The notes: generated by a model from the sequence alone, not told the origin. DNA of 64,000 nt from Bacillus sp. MRMR6 (GCF_001940785.1 NZ_MSLS01000001.1:62001-126000); one strand, 5' to 3'. Counted from the first letter of the stretch, positions 7,953 to 17,545 are shown. Made by a program: numbers and translations.

Positions 7953-9427
7953 ACTGTTTTCACCTCGCCTGCGGTATTGTGCGGTAATGAGATGGTTATT
8001 TTTGTGCCAATTTTAGGTTTACTTTCAACTTTTATTGTACCTTTGTGCTCATCGACAATCATTCTCGCGATAGAGAGACCGAGACCGCTGCCGCCGGTTA
8101 ATTTATTTCTTGACTTTTCTGCACGATAAAATTGATTGAAAATGAGAGGAATGTCTTCTTCTAGTATACCAGGACCATTATCGGCAATGACAATTTGAAT
8201 ATGATCTAGTGTGTTAAAGAGTGAAAAGGTTACTTCTTTCTTCTCCTTATCCATATACTTCAAGCTATTATCAATAATGTTTCCGAGAACGCGTTTAAAT
8301 TTATCTCTATCAATGGATACTTCATAGTTGCCATGTTGTTTAAAAGCAAAGTTAAGAGATGCTTCTACAGAATGATTTTCAAGTAAAAAGCTTAGTTCCT
8401 CGAAGTAGTCTGCTAAATAATCCTTCATATTTACTTTTTCAAAATCAAATGGAACCTTTCCTAAATCAAGCTTTGAAAATAGAAATAATTCATCAATTAA
8501 ATGATCAAGGTCAACTGCTTTCGTATAGATGGTTTTCAAATAAAGGTCTCTTTTTTCAGGAGTATCGGCTATACCATCTCTAATTCCCTCAACATATCCT
8601 TTTATAGAGGTTATTGGTGTTTTTAAATCATGTGAGATGTGGGCAATTAACTCTTTACGATTTTCTTCGTATTGTTTTTGGACCATATGAGACGCTTTAA
8701 GTTGTAAGCGCATTTCCTCAAAGGCCTTAGTTAATTGTCCAAATTCATCATTTCGAGTCAGGCTGATGGAATGTTCTAGGTTCCCGCTTTCAATATACTT
8801 TGCCGCTTTTTTTAAGCGGTTGATGGGCCCGATAATACTTTTTGAAACAAAATAGGTTAATAACCCATTCGTGACGATTAAAATGAGGAGGCATAGGCTA
8901 AAGAGAATGGGGAAAAAGGTTTTAACAAATTGGTTCCATGGACTGGCATCCCGCATTAAAAAAAGGGAGATTTCACTACCATCGGAAAGGAAAAAATCAT
9001 GTTGCTTGATTGCATAGGTATTTTCGCCAACCTCCTCTAAACTTCGAAAGCTTTTCTCCGTACCAAACATTGGGAGCTCCTGAGTATTTACCTTCTTAAG
9101 GTCAGCGGTTGAATAATAGATGTTATCATCGATACGAATTAATAAGCCGAGTTCTAAGTCGTTTAATCTTTCATCCAAGGATTTTAGGTAATCCATGCTC
9201 AACAAATCATCCGGCTGTACTACAGATTTTTCTTTCAACTCTAGAAACAACAATGTATCCTGCTGCTTGGATTTGTGATAGTTATGACTTTCTGGGAGAA
9301 AACTAGCCATTTCTCTAAAATCACCCAGGAATACTATTGTTAATAAGAGCGAGGCAAAGAAAAATAAGATAATCGGTATGGTAATCATCGCAATATTGGA
9401 TAATACCAGCCGGAGTTTGATTGACAT
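7949..9427 (-). CDS. Sensor histidine kinase
   Basis: 492 aa. Transmembrane helices at about 11-34 and 171-194 enclose an extracellular domain of about 135 residues with no recognised fold. HAMP at about 195-247; HisKA with phospho-His266 in AHISHDLKTPIT; HATPase with N-box IIDNSLKYM, DNGPGI and GGSGLGLSIA. It lies 19 nt downstream of the ABC permease, so it belongs to the same transcript. Partner of the regulator at 7266-7952. Confidence 0.92.
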   Translation of the reverse strand: MSIKLRLVLSNIAMITIPIILFFFASLLLTIVFLGDFREMASFLPESHNYHKSKQQDTLLFLELKEKSVVQPDDLLSMDYLKSLDERLNDLELGLLIRIDDNIYYSTADLKKVNTQELPMFGTEKSFRSLEEVGENTYAIKQHDFFLSDGSEISLFLMRDASPWNQFVKTFFPILFSLCLLILIVTNGLLTYFVSKSIIGPINRLKKAAKYIESGNLEHSISLTRNDEFGQLTKAFEEMRLQLKASHMVQKQYEENRKELIAHISHDLKTPITSIKGYVEGIRDGIADTPEKRDLYLKTIYTKAVDLDHLIDELFLFSKLDLGKVPFDFEKVNMKDYLADYFEELSFLLENHSVEASLNFAFKQHGNYEVSIDRDKFKRVLGNIIDNSLKYMDKEKKEVTFSLFNTLDHIQIVIADNGPGILEEDIPLIFNQFYRAEKSRNKLTGGSGLGLSIARMIVDEHKGTIKVESKPKIGTKITISLPHNTAGEVKTV

Positions 9428-9446
9428 AGTAAATACACCCTTTTAG

Positions 9447-10184
9447 TTATGCTTCTTTTCTATTAAACATATAATATCCCGTCGCCAAAAACAATGTGAA
9501 GGCTGAGCACAAATACGTGACAGTTTGAAGCATCCATCGAATAGACACATCCTGGGTCCAATGCATGTACCAGCCGAGATAACTGGCAGGCAGGATATAA
9601 TAGGAAGCTGGCAGTACATAGGGCAAAAGCTGCATGACTAGAAATAGAACAATCATACCAGAAATAGCGAGTACACTTGAATTTACTAAAAGAGCCACCA
9701 TGACAGCGAAGGCAGCAAGGACCATTAATGGAAACCATGATATAGCATACGCTGTGAAACTACCTAGTAATGCAGAAAAATCAAAACTTTTGTCAAATAA
9801 TATACTGCTAATCACCGTGAAGAACCAGAGTACCAAGAGGTGCAGGAGGGTGAAAATTCCAATGGCGGCCGCTTTGGAAAAGAAGCTTTCGATACGGAGT
9901 ATCGGTCGCACTTGAAATAAAGTTCCTTTTTCTCCTTCACCGGTAAAAAGGTCAGTTGCAGCTATAAAGATGAATAAAGGAAGTAAAAAAGTATTAAATA
10001 AATCCAAAAGCAGATAATTGATATTTTCAGCAGGAAACGTTATCCAGTTAGTCAGGAAGAGTTTATTAACTAGAATCTTTGTTAAAATAGGAAAGAGAAC
10101 CGATGCGGCAAGAAAAAGCTTTGTCACCCTTTTTGCCAATAGCTTTTGTATTTCATTCATACTATTTGCAAGGATCATGTTCAT
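9447..10184 (-). CDS. ABC transporter permease
   Basis: 245 aa with about six transmembrane helices (one near 18-36, one near 55-75, then four in the second half). The cytosolic loop FTGEGEKGTLFQVRPI (about residues 82-97) is the ABC-2-like motif. It starts in a 4-nt ATGA overlap with the upstream ATPase gene. Partner of the ATPase at 10181; the substrate is unknown. Confidence 0.87.
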   Translation of the reverse strand: MNMILANSMNEIQKLLAKRVTKLFLAASVLFPILTKILVNKLFLTNWITFPAENINYLLLDLFNTFLLPLFIFIAATDLFTGEGEKGTLFQVRPILRIESFFSKAAAIGIFTLLHLLVLWFFTVISSILFDKSFDFSALLGSFTAYAISWFPLMVLAAFAVMVALLVNSSVLAISGMIVLFLVMQLLPYVLPASYYILPASYLGWYMHWTQDVSIRWMLQTVTYLCSAFTLFLATGYYMFNRKEA

Positions 10185-10885
10185 AAGCTTTTCTCCCTTA
10201 TTTTTTGGATGTAAATTTCTTCTAAAGTTTGGCTGCTCGGTTCATAAACAGATGCTTTCCCATTAATAAGAAAACAGAAACGATTGCAAATCTTCTCTAG
10301 TTCAGAAATATGGTGACTGGAAATAACAAAGGTTACACCGGACATGGTAGCAATCTCTTGAATGATCTTTCTCAGCATAAGCAGGCCATCAATATCAAGG
10401 CCATTCGTCGGTTCATCTAAAATGATCAACCTAGGTTCAGAAATGAGGGCACTAGCGATACCAAACCGCTGCTTCATACCCATTGAAAAAGATGAAATTT
10501 TCTCATTTTTAAAGCTGCTTAATCCTGTCTGCTCTAAAACTTCTTCAATTCTTGAGTTTGAAACGACAGAATAAAATCGTGATATCATTTTTAGATTCTG
10601 ATAAGGAGTCATATTTTCATATGCGACAGCAGGACCTATCAAAGCTCCGACGGACCTAATTGCATCCTTATATTGGCGTTGTAAATGAAAACCAAATATT
10701 TCGACTTCGCCGTTATCAGGTAAAACAAGTCCAGTCATGCATTTTAATAAAGTAGTTTTACCAGCCCCATTCGGTCCAAGGACCCCAACGATCTCCCCTT
10801 GTTTAATGGATAAATTAATATCCATAATTCCTCTACCATTTGAATACCGCTTATTCAATCCGGATATAACCACTGCATTTTCCAA
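10181..10885 (-). CDS. ABC transporter ATP-binding protein (BcrA-like)
   Basis: Walker A GPNGAGKT, signature FSMGMKQR, Walker B LIILDE and H-loop VISSHHISELE in order. I chose the TTG at 10883-10885 because AGAGGG lies 8 nt before it; a GTG three codons upstream (10894) overlaps that ribosome binding site and is a less likely start. About 234 aa. Overlaps the permease gene by 4 nt. Belongs to the family that includes bacitracin and lantibiotic self-protection ATPases, but resistance is not shown. Confidence 0.88.
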   Translation of the reverse strand: MENAVVISGLNKRYSNGRGIMDINLSIKQGEIVGVLGPNGAGKTTLLKCMTGLVLPDNGEVEIFGFHLQRQYKDAIRSVGALIGPAVAYENMTPYQNLKMISRFYSVVSNSRIEEVLEQTGLSSFKNEKISSFSMGMKQRFGIASALISEPRLIILDEPTNGLDIDGLLMLRKIIQEIATMSGVTFVISSHHISELEKICNRFCFLINGKASVYEPSSQTLEEIYIQKIREKSL

Positions 10886-10906
10886 AATAGTCACCCTCTA
10901 TAAAAT

Positions 10907-11761
10907 TTACTTCCCGCTTTTTCCATGCTCAAAATGAATAACCTTTTCAGCTGGAATGTCGATTGGACTTACGGAAGTTTGGTTATAATCAGTTACGCTC
11001 ATATCAATGGTTAAGACAAGTTCATGGATTTTACCTTGTTGGTTTTTTCCAGTTACGACCGCTTTGATTACTTGTTTTTCAATATAGTTTTCTTTATTAA
11101 CCTGCGCTGTAAGTTTTACTTGCTTAACTGAAATATCATGATCAAGTTCAGGCATTGTTGCTTGTAGGTGGAAGTCTGTACTATCCTTTTCTTTGTTATC
11201 TTCGATCATCACAGCATGCTTAATCATCAAGGTGCTTAGAGCATTCGCAGTTAGTGGTATTTCCTTGCCTGTTAAATCGAGTTCAATGGAATGGTTCCCA
11301 TTTTGTGTTGCTTCAACAGTAATTTTTTGTTGAAGATTTTTTGTCATAACATCAATTAAGTTTTCTAGGTCATCTTTTAGCTCGGCAGTATTTTTATGAT
11401 GAGGAGTTTTGGAGATTTCCATTTTATAGATGCTGTCAACACCATCCTTCATCACAAACCAATTACCTTCCTGCTTATACATGTTCATCGTACTTGTTTC
11501 GGATTCATTAGCTAAGGTAGTTGTTAGGGCATTCACTTGGTTTACTGAATCAGATTTAAAGATGGAATCTGCTGAAAAGATATCCGTTTGATTGTCCGTA
11601 ATCGAAAGCTTAACCTCCATAGTTGCACTATTTGCAGTGTGTGTTTGTTTCAAAGCCGATTTATAAAGCTCATAACCAGATGTATTTGCTGATATCGAAT
11701 AAACACTGCCTAACATTAGCATACCGCTTACCCCGATAACAGTTAAGATTTTCTTATTCAT
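10907..11761 (-). CDS. Secreted protein heading a TCS-ABC operon, function unknown
   Basis: About 284 aa with an N-terminal hydrophobic signal segment (about residues 4-24); no lipobox cysteine is seen, so it is secreted or N-terminally anchored rather than a lipoprotein. The remainder is a soluble, mixed-charge domain rich in Thr and Asn that could be a lipoprotein-like beta fold; I do not recognise the family. Start set at the ATG with GGAGG 8 nt upstream; the ATG five codons earlier lies before that site. First gene of the operon with ATPase, permease, kinase and regulator, so it may be the exported sensor or substrate-binding partner (inference). Confidence 0.75.
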   Translation of the reverse strand: MNKKILTVIGVSGMLMLGSVYSISANTSGYELYKSALKQTHTANSATMEVKLSITDNQTDIFSADSIFKSDSVNQVNALTTTLANESETSTMNMYKQEGNWFVMKDGVDSIYKMEISKTPHHKNTAELKDDLENLIDVMTKNLQQKITVEATQNGNHSIELDLTGKEIPLTANALSTLMIKHAVMIEDNKEKDSTDFHLQATMPELDHDISVKQVKLTAQVNKENYIEKQVIKAVVTGKNQQGKIHELVLTIDMSVTDYNQTSVSPIDIPAEKVIHFEHGKSGK

Positions 11762-11923
11762 CACATGTTCCTCCATTCACTATTATGATACAACCCCAGT
11801 CTAATCCCAAGATATAAATCCCATCTAAAGTAAATATTAAATTTTTCTTAAATATTTACCTTGTTAAAATCACACTTTACAACCACAAGCCAAAATATTT
11901 TTTAAAAAAATAAAATAAAATGT

Positions 11924-11952
11924 TTGAATTTTTAGAAAACTCACAGTATAAT
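11924..11952 (+). promoter_or_regulatory. SigA promoter of the IDEAL-domain gene
   Basis: TTGAAT (11924-11929), a 17-nt spacer and a perfect TATAAT (11947-11952), 28 nt before the start codon. Confidence 0.8.
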
Positions 11953-11979
11953 AAGAAAAAGCTCAAGGAGTTGATTTCC

Positions 11980-12174
11980 ATGGAAAAGAGATTATTAAAT
12001 TCACCACAACAAGCTGATACAAACAACGATTCTGTCATTGCTGAAATGTTATTAAACAACGCCCTGCTTGAATTTCAAAAGGAACTAATCCGTAAGGAAA
12101 TCGACCAATCATTAGCAGATAGAAATAAAAAAGCCTTTCTCCAGTTAACAGAGGAGTTAAAGAAAATATCATAA
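11980..12174 (+). CDS. Small IDEAL-domain protein
   Basis: 64 aa. The C-terminal half fits the IDEAL domain: IDQSLADRNKKAFLQLTEEL, preceded by LLNNALLEFQKE. IDEAL-domain proteins are small Firmicutes proteins of largely unknown role. The start is the ATG preceded by AAGGAG at 9 nt; a longer frame upstream would overlap the promoter and is rejected. A stand-alone gene with its own promoter and terminator. Confidence 0.85.
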   Translation: MEKRLLNSPQQADTNNDSVIAEMLLNNALLEFQKELIRKEIDQSLADRNKKAFLQLTEELKKIS

Positions 12175-12204
12175 GTATATACTCAGAGGTTATTTACAAA
12201 AATG

Positions 12205-12238
12205 GAAGCCCCATTCTCATGAATAGGGCTTCTTTTGT
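12205..12238 (+). terminator. Terminator of the IDEAL gene
   Basis: GAAGCCC and GGGCTTC arms with an inner ATTC/GAAT pairing, followed by TTTTGTTTT. Confidence 0.8.
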
Positions 12239-12276
12239 TTTTATGACTTGTAAATATTTTTTTCTAAGCATTTTCG

Positions 12277-12933
12277 TCAATTAGAATCTTCTAGTTTTTG
12301 TTCCTTCTTGTTTTTATTTAGCAAGTAAAATGAGATTGGTTGATCCGACCCAGTCATTAAGTTATATACATACGATGAGGTTAATTTGTACCCATCATCA
12401 ATTTTTTCTGCCAAGTAATTTGTTCTCTCAAATAGAATGGATCGAATATGGTTTATTTGGCGTGAAATCTTTTCCGTTAGTGCTTCTTGTTTGTCTAACC
12501 TGCTGATTACTCCGTTTTGGAACTCCTCTTGTCCTGAAATTTTTTCAGACATCTGTTTCTGTAGCAAATACTGGTCACTTATTTGCATGTGTATTTGATT
12601 GTTAGCCGTTTCGTGTTTTTCCATCCTTTCATCTAATGTTGCCAGCCATTGAATAACAAGACTTTCAAACTCAGAATTCTTCTGAGTATGTGTTTTCAGC
12701 TCATTAAGCTTTTCACTGACATCATCCCATTGAATTGCTTGTACATTTTCATACTCAATAGTTCTTTGCTTTAGTTCCTCTAAAGTTTTACTAAGTGAAA
12801 CATTTGCTTGTTGTTGTTCGTCTACTATTTCTGTAAGATAGTTCTTTATAATAACTGCTTGATTCGGTTCATTAAGTTGCTTTCGGGCCTTAAATACACC
12901 TGGATGCTGGTTATTGTTGATGTATAATCCCAT
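12277..12933 (-). CDS. Coiled-coil protein of unknown function
   Basis: 218 aa, soluble, mostly helical with long Gln/Glu/Lys-rich heptad-like stretches (about residues 25-180). The N-terminus MGLYINNNQHPGVF and a C-terminal segment with aromatic residues (SSYVYNLM) are less repetitive. No enzyme motif. AGGAGTG upstream supports the ATG. I do not recognise a named family. It is convergent with the IDEAL gene and has no operon partner. Confidence 0.75.
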   Translation of the reverse strand: MGLYINNNQHPGVFKARKQLNEPNQAVIIKNYLTEIVDEQQQANVSLSKTLEELKQRTIEYENVQAIQWDDVSEKLNELKTHTQKNSEFESLVIQWLATLDERMEKHETANNQIHMQISDQYLLQKQMSEKISGQEEFQNGVISRLDKQEALTEKISRQINHIRSILFERTNYLAEKIDDGYKLTSSYVYNLMTGSDQPISFYLLNKNKKEQKLEDSN

Positions 12934-13283
12934 TTGGACTCTTCACTCCTATCCTTCAAGAATGTAATATTTTATGCGACTTTTACAATAGATGGGAAAA
13001 AATTTATAAAAAAACAGGAAAAATGTGTTTCTTTGAGGAATTAAATTTAGTACATTAGATTATATGAATATTTCTGGTAATGAAATTTGTGTTTCTAGCA
13101 TAAGTCTTTAGTCGTAGATAAAAATAAACCTCTAGCAAGTTTTTTCAATATGGTCATTTAGTTATAATGAACAGAGAGATGGAAATTGCTAAAAGTCTAG
13201 TTATTTAGACTGCAATAATATAATGCAGGGATAAGATATAAAATTAATCCCTTCCTGTAGAAAAGATGTAGGGGGAGTAAATA
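12934..13283. other. 350-bp intergenic region between divergent genes
   Basis: No gene is visible. A TATAAT-like element at 13163-13168 could serve the gene at 13284, with only a weak -35. Two small inverted repeats follow in the probable leader: AGTCTA...TAGACT at 13194-13211 and GGGAT...ATCCC near 13229-13251. AT content is high. Nothing else stands out. Confidence 0.5.
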
Positions 13284-13877
13284 ATGAGGAAGGTTTACGT
13301 ACTTCTTACTGATACTGGAACCGTTCTAACAAAAATCATAAAATTATATACGAAGAAGCAGCATAACCACGCTTCAATTGCTCTTGATGACGAATTATGG
13401 GATGTATACAGTTTTGGGCGTAAAAGACCTAGTAATCCTTTTTTGGCCGGTTTTGTTCGTGAAAATATCCGCGGAGGTATATTTAGGAAAGCAGATTGTG
13501 CAATATACTGCTGTACGATTTCTGAAGAACAGTATGAAACTGTTTGTCGGAAAATTCGTGAAATTGAAGCGAATAAGAGTGATTACAGGTATAATCTCCT
13601 AGGGCTTTTTGCTGTTATGTTCAATATGGAGTTTGACCGAAAAAATGCGTTCTTTTGTTCCCATTTTGTGGCAGCGCTTCTTGAAGAATGCGGTGTGGAA
13701 ATCAATAAAAGGAAGCCGTTGTCACTTGTAACCCCCGATGATATAAAGAAATCTACATCCCTAGAATTGGTCTACGAAGGAAAACTGTCTTCATACTTTT
13801 TAGAACCGAACCCAGAGCATATCAAAGATATGTCACATCCTAAATATTACCGAGAGTTTAATACAGAAGTTATATAA
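13284..13877 (+). CDS. YiiX-like permuted papain/NlpC-P60-type cysteine peptidase
   Basis: 197 aa, no signal peptide. The order His then Cys marks the circularly permuted class: His29 in KQHNHASIAL and Cys125 in AFFCSHFVAALLEE, with a structural context of ELWDVYSFG. Such enzymes are predicted amidases or acyltransferases acting on peptide or lipid amides. GTAGGGGGAG precedes ATG. Single gene with its own terminator. The substrate is unknown. Confidence 0.8.
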   Translation: MRKVYVLLTDTGTVLTKIIKLYTKKQHNHASIALDDELWDVYSFGRKRPSNPFLAGFVRENIRGGIFRKADCAIYCCTISEEQYETVCRKIREIEANKSDYRYNLLGLFAVMFNMEFDRKNAFFCSHFVAALLEECGVEINKRKPLSLVTPDDIKKSTSLELVYEGKLSSYFLEPNPEHIKDMSHPKYYREFNTEVI

Positions 13878-13890
13878 CTTGAGCATGAGG

Positions 13891-13918
13891 GACGTGTATT
13901 TTTTATACACGTCTTTTT
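13891..13918 (+). terminator. Terminator of the YiiX-like gene
   Basis: A 9-bp stem GACGTGTAT with its complement, a T5 loop, then TTTTT. Confidence 0.85.
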
Positions 13919-13998
13919 AATATAGCAATAAGTAATAAGGTTAGGCAGTCATATGTGTAGAACATTCTTCTATAAGTTAGATTTTGAACATATAAATG

Positions 13999-14031
13999 GT
14001 AAAAGACCTTCAAATCATGAAGGTCTTTTAC
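13999..14031. other. 13-bp perfect hairpin upstream of the CoxG-like gene
   Basis: GTAAAAGACCTTC (13999-14011), a 7-nt loop and the exact complement (14019-14031), ending 25 nt before the start codon at 14057. There is no following T-run, so it is not a clear terminator; it may be a leader stem. Confidence 0.6.
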
Positions 14032-14056
14032 ATCGAGAAGAAAGAGGGATTCACAT

Positions 14057-14509
14057 ATGCCGAGTGAGTTACAACAAGTAGAGTTAGCGATCCCCATTGA
14101 TGTGGTTTGGGATTTTATAAGGGATGCAGATAATTGGGCACCGCTTGTACCGGGATATATCCAGCACGAGCAGCTAAATTCCCAATTGATTACTTGGGAG
14201 TTCAAAAGTGATCTAGGGATAATGAAGAAAAAAGTTAGTTTATTAATTAAAATTACAGAGTGGAACGAGCCAACTAGAGTGGATTTCAACCTAATAAGAG
14301 CTTCGAATGAAAAGTACCTGGGTAAGGGGTATGTTGAAGCAAAGGCCCTTAACAAGGAAAAAACATTTGTTAGAGCGTTTCTTGATATCAATGCAAAAGG
14401 GCCGATAGGGTCTTTAGCAAATTCACTTTTCAAAACTGCTATTCCTAAATCGACTGGAGAAGTTGCTGCCGCCATTTCTTCTAAGCTACAAGAATTTAAA
14501 AGAAAATAA
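14057..14509 (+). CDS. SRPBCC-family (CoxG-like) protein
   Basis: 150 aa, soluble. The START/Bet v1-like fold is suggested by VWDFIRDADNWAPLVPGY near the N-terminus and the C-terminal GPIGSLANSLFKTAIPKSTG helix. Related to carbon monoxide dehydrogenase subunit G, though no CO dehydrogenase genes are here; such stand-alone homologues have no assigned function. GAGGGA precedes ATG. Single gene with a terminator. Confidence 0.82.
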   Translation: MPSELQQVELAIPIDVVWDFIRDADNWAPLVPGYIQHEQLNSQLITWEFKSDLGIMKKKVSLLIKITEWNEPTRVDFNLIRASNEKYLGKGYVEAKALNKEKTFVRAFLDINAKGPIGSLANSLFKTAIPKSTGEVAAAISSKLQEFKRK

Positions 14510-14514
14510 TAACC

Positions 14515-14556
14515 AAAGCCGCTGACTCTTATCAATTGTTTAGCGGCTTTTTATTT
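14515..14556 (+). terminator. Terminator of the CoxG-like gene
   Basis: AAAGCCGCT and AGCGGCTTT arms, an 18-nt loop, then TTATTTTTC. Confidence 0.8.
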
Positions 14557-14672
14557 TTCTTTACTTTGCTAAATTATAAAAAAGTTGGTTAATCTATGAC
14601 AAATTCCTTCATTTTATGTTATATTTATATATAAAATTTATTGAATTAACTGAAAAAGGGGAAGGTGAGAGC

Positions 14673-17435
14673 ATGAAAACAGAGCTTAGAATAAATGACA
14701 GCGGTCTTCCACTGCGGCGTGATGTTAAGCTACTTGGTCAAATACTTGGCGAGATCCTGGTTAATCATGGTGGAACTGAGTTATTAGACAAAGTTGAAAA
14801 AATAAGAATGATGTGTAAGTCTCTTCGGACACAGTTTGATGAAGAAATTTATGCGGAGTTGAAAAACGAGATTAGCAGTTTGAACTCACCAATGAGAAAG
14901 CAGGTTATTCGAGCATTTTCAATGTATTTCCACTTAATCAATGTAGCAGAGCAAAATCACCGAATTCGCAGACGGAGACAATACCACCTAGAAGATGATA
15001 CCATTGTTCAACCCGATTCAATTGAGAGTGCGATACTTTCATTGAAAGAACACGATATTAATGAAGAAACTATTCAAAATGTCTTAAATTCGCTTTCATT
15101 AGAGCTAGTGATAACAGCGCATCCTACTGAAGCAACAAAGCGTTCTATTCTTGAAATCCAACAGCGGATTGCTGGAATACTAAAAAATCTAGATCATCCA
15201 CTGTTAACGACAAGAGAGCGCAGGAATTTAGAAAATAGCTTATTCAATGAAATTACAATCCTATGGCAGACAGATGAATTGCGACAAACTAAGCCAACCG
15301 TTCTAGATGAGGTTAGAAATGGCCTGTTTTACTTTGATCAAACACTATTTGAGGTTTTACCTGAGATTCATCGTGAGGTAGAATACTGTCTTGAAAAAAA
15401 TTACTCTAATATCAATTGGTCCGTGCCAAATTTCCTTCGTTTTGGTTCATGGATAGGTGGAGACCGCGATGGAAACCCGAATGTAACGCCGGACGTAACT
15501 TGGGACACATTACATTTGCAGCGGAAGCTCGTATTAAAAAAATACCAGTCGGTTTTAGTAGAGCTAATGAAACGCTATAGTCATTCATCTACTAGGGTAG
15601 AATTTAGTGACGAACTAGTTCAATCACTAGAATTAGAAGAGGACAAGTTCTTAACAGCGGAGAAAAAATGGCCGGTACAAAATGAAGTATACCGTCGCAA
15701 ATTTGCGGTAATCCTTGAGCGCGTCAAACAGGTTGAAAAATCCGAGGCAGGTTATAAATCCGCAGAAGAATTATTAGAAGATTTGTACGTAGTTAAAAGA
15801 AGTGTAAAAAAACATCACCCGGCTGAACATGAGCTAAAAACTATCCAAAAGCTAATAAGACAAGTTCAATTGTTTGGATTCCATTTGGCTACACTAGATA
15901 TTCGGAATCACAGCGGAGAACATGAGGCAGCGATTACTGAAATCCTACGCAAAGTTCGCATCTCTGAAAATTATGCCGAACTTTCTGAAGAAGAAAAAAT
16001 TAGTATTCTGCAGAATATTTTACTGGATCCAAGACCCCTGCTGTTATTGAATGAAGATTACTCAAAAGAAACACAACAAATGATTCAAACTTTCCATATG
16101 ATTAGGAATGCACACAAAGAATTTGGAAAACGATCCATTTCAGTCTATCTTGTTAGTATGACAAAATCTCCAAGTGATTTACTTGAAGTCCTAGTATTAG
16201 CAAAGGAAGCTGGAATCTATCGTTTGCATGCTGATGGTACAGTAGAAAGTCATTTGAATGTTGCTCCTTTACTGGAAACAATTGATGATTTAACGGCAGG
16301 ACCTAAAATAATGGAAACTTTATTTAAGATGCCAGTCTATATCAACCATCTGAATAAAATGAACAATCAACAGGAGATTATGCTTGGATATTCTGATGGA
16401 AGTAAAGATGGCGGGACATTAACGGCTAACTGGAAATTGTATAAGGCACAGCTCGAAATCCATGAGATGGCCAAAAGGTATCAAATTAGCTTAAAGTTCT
16501 TCCATGGTCGTGGCGGTTCACTTGGACGTGGAGGCGGTCCTTTAAATAAGAGCCTGCTCTCGCAGCCTGCTGAAACAATTGGTGATGGAGTGAAAATCAC
16601 TGAGCAGGGAGAGGTATTGAGTTCTCGTTACCTTCTAGAAGATATCGCTTATCGCAGTTTAGAACAGGCTACATCAACCTTACTTCAGGCTGCTGCACAT
16701 GTTTCGAAAGAGTCTGAGGAAGGACATTTACGTGATCAAGTTTGGGAAACTGTTATAGAAGAAATCTCTGCAGTTTCATTAACCAAATATCAATCTCTCG
16801 TTTTTGGAGATTCAGATTTCTTAACTTATTTTAATGAAGCTACACCTTTAAGAGAATTAGGAGACTTAAATATCGGCTCAAGACCAATGAGTCGTAAAAA
16901 TCGCGGCAGGTTTGAAGATCTTAGGGCAATCCCTTGGGTATTCGCTTGGACGCAAAGCAGGCAGTTGCTGCCAGCGTGGTATGCTGCAGGTACTGGCCTA
17001 GAAAGCTTTGCTTCAAAAAGCGAAGATAATTTACAGCTGCTGCAGCAAATGTATAATAAATGGCCATTTTTCCAATCGACCATTAATAACCTACAAATGG
17101 CTTTAATGAAAGCAGATATTACAACAGCAAAAGAATATCTATTACTTGTTGAAGATCAAGAAATCGCAGAAAGAATCTTTACAAACATTCTTGATGAGTA
17201 CAACAAGACAAAAGCGATTTTGCTTAAAATTACACAGGATCAAGAATTGCTTGACCATACTCCAAACATCAAAGACTCAGTATATCGGAGAAACCCCTAT
17301 GTTGATCCTTTGAATTTCTTACAGGTTGAGCTGATTAAACAACTTCGGAGCCAGGAAGAGCCTGATGAGGAGTTATTAACCGAGGTATTACTAACCATTA
17401 GCGGAATTTCTGCTGGTTTAAGGAATACAGGTTGA
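14673..17435 (+). CDS. ppc: Phosphoenolpyruvate carboxylase
   Basis: 920 aa, normal for the family. Converts phosphoenolpyruvate and bicarbonate to oxaloacetate and phosphate, refilling the TCA cycle. Family signatures: VITAHPTEATKRS with catalytic His150, SWIGGDRDGNPNV, GYSDGSKDGG, FHGRGGSLGRGGGP with His near 611, and the C-terminal RNTG. The start is the ATG after GGGGAAGGTG; the 19-codon upstream extension lacks a ribosome binding site. Single gene. Bacilli more often use pyruvate carboxylase for anaplerosis, and many have no ppc. Confidence 0.96.
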   Translation: MKTELRINDSGLPLRRDVKLLGQILGEILVNHGGTELLDKVEKIRMMCKSLRTQFDEEIYAELKNEISSLNSPMRKQVIRAFSMYFHLINVAEQNHRIRRRRQYHLEDDTIVQPDSIESAILSLKEHDINEETIQNVLNSLSLELVITAHPTEATKRSILEIQQRIAGILKNLDHPLLTTRERRNLENSLFNEITILWQTDELRQTKPTVLDEVRNGLFYFDQTLFEVLPEIHREVEYCLEKNYSNINWSVPNFLRFGSWIGGDRDGNPNVTPDVTWDTLHLQRKLVLKKYQSVLVELMKRYSHSSTRVEFSDELVQSLELEEDKFLTAEKKWPVQNEVYRRKFAVILERVKQVEKSEAGYKSAEELLEDLYVVKRSVKKHHPAEHELKTIQKLIRQVQLFGFHLATLDIRNHSGEHEAAITEILRKVRISENYAELSEEEKISILQNILLDPRPLLLLNEDYSKETQQMIQTFHMIRNAHKEFGKRSISVYLVSMTKSPSDLLEVLVLAKEAGIYRLHADGTVESHLNVAPLLETIDDLTAGPKIMETLFKMPVYINHLNKMNNQQEIMLGYSDGSKDGGTLTANWKLYKAQLEIHEMAKRYQISLKFFHGRGGSLGRGGGPLNKSLLSQPAETIGDGVKITEQGEVLSSRYLLEDIAYRSLEQATSTLLQAAAHVSKESEEGHLRDQVWETVIEEISAVSLTKYQSLVFGDSDFLTYFNEATPLRELGDLNIGSRPMSRKNRGRFEDLRAIPWVFAWTQSRQLLPAWYAAGTGLESFASKSEDNLQLLQQMYNKWPFFQSTINNLQMALMKADITTAKEYLLLVEDQEIAERIFTNILDEYNKTKAILLKITQDQELLDHTPNIKDSVYRRNPYVDPLNFLQVELIKQLRSQEEPDEELLTEVLLTISGISAGLRNTG

Positions 17436-17450
17436 CAAAAGAAAATAGTA

Positions 17451-17492
17451 AAAAGCCACAAACTCTATACAAATGAGTTTGTGGCTTTTTGC
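17451..17492 (+). terminator. Terminator of ppc
   Basis: A 15-bp perfect stem (AAAAGCCACAAACTC and its complement) with a 9-nt loop and a T-run. Confidence 0.9.
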
Positions 17493-17545
17493 TATTTACA
17501 AGGTTTTAAATATCAATTTTGAAATTTCTGTGAATATTTTAAAAG

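Noticed and set aside
13903..14535. Reverse open frame of 210 codons over the CoxG-like gene
   Set aside because: It runs across two terminators and is antisense to a gene with recognised domain features; no ribosome binding site.
17519..17545. Possible Rex site upstream of adhE
   Set aside because: Only one half (TGTGAATATT) is present; the second half TTCACA is missing.
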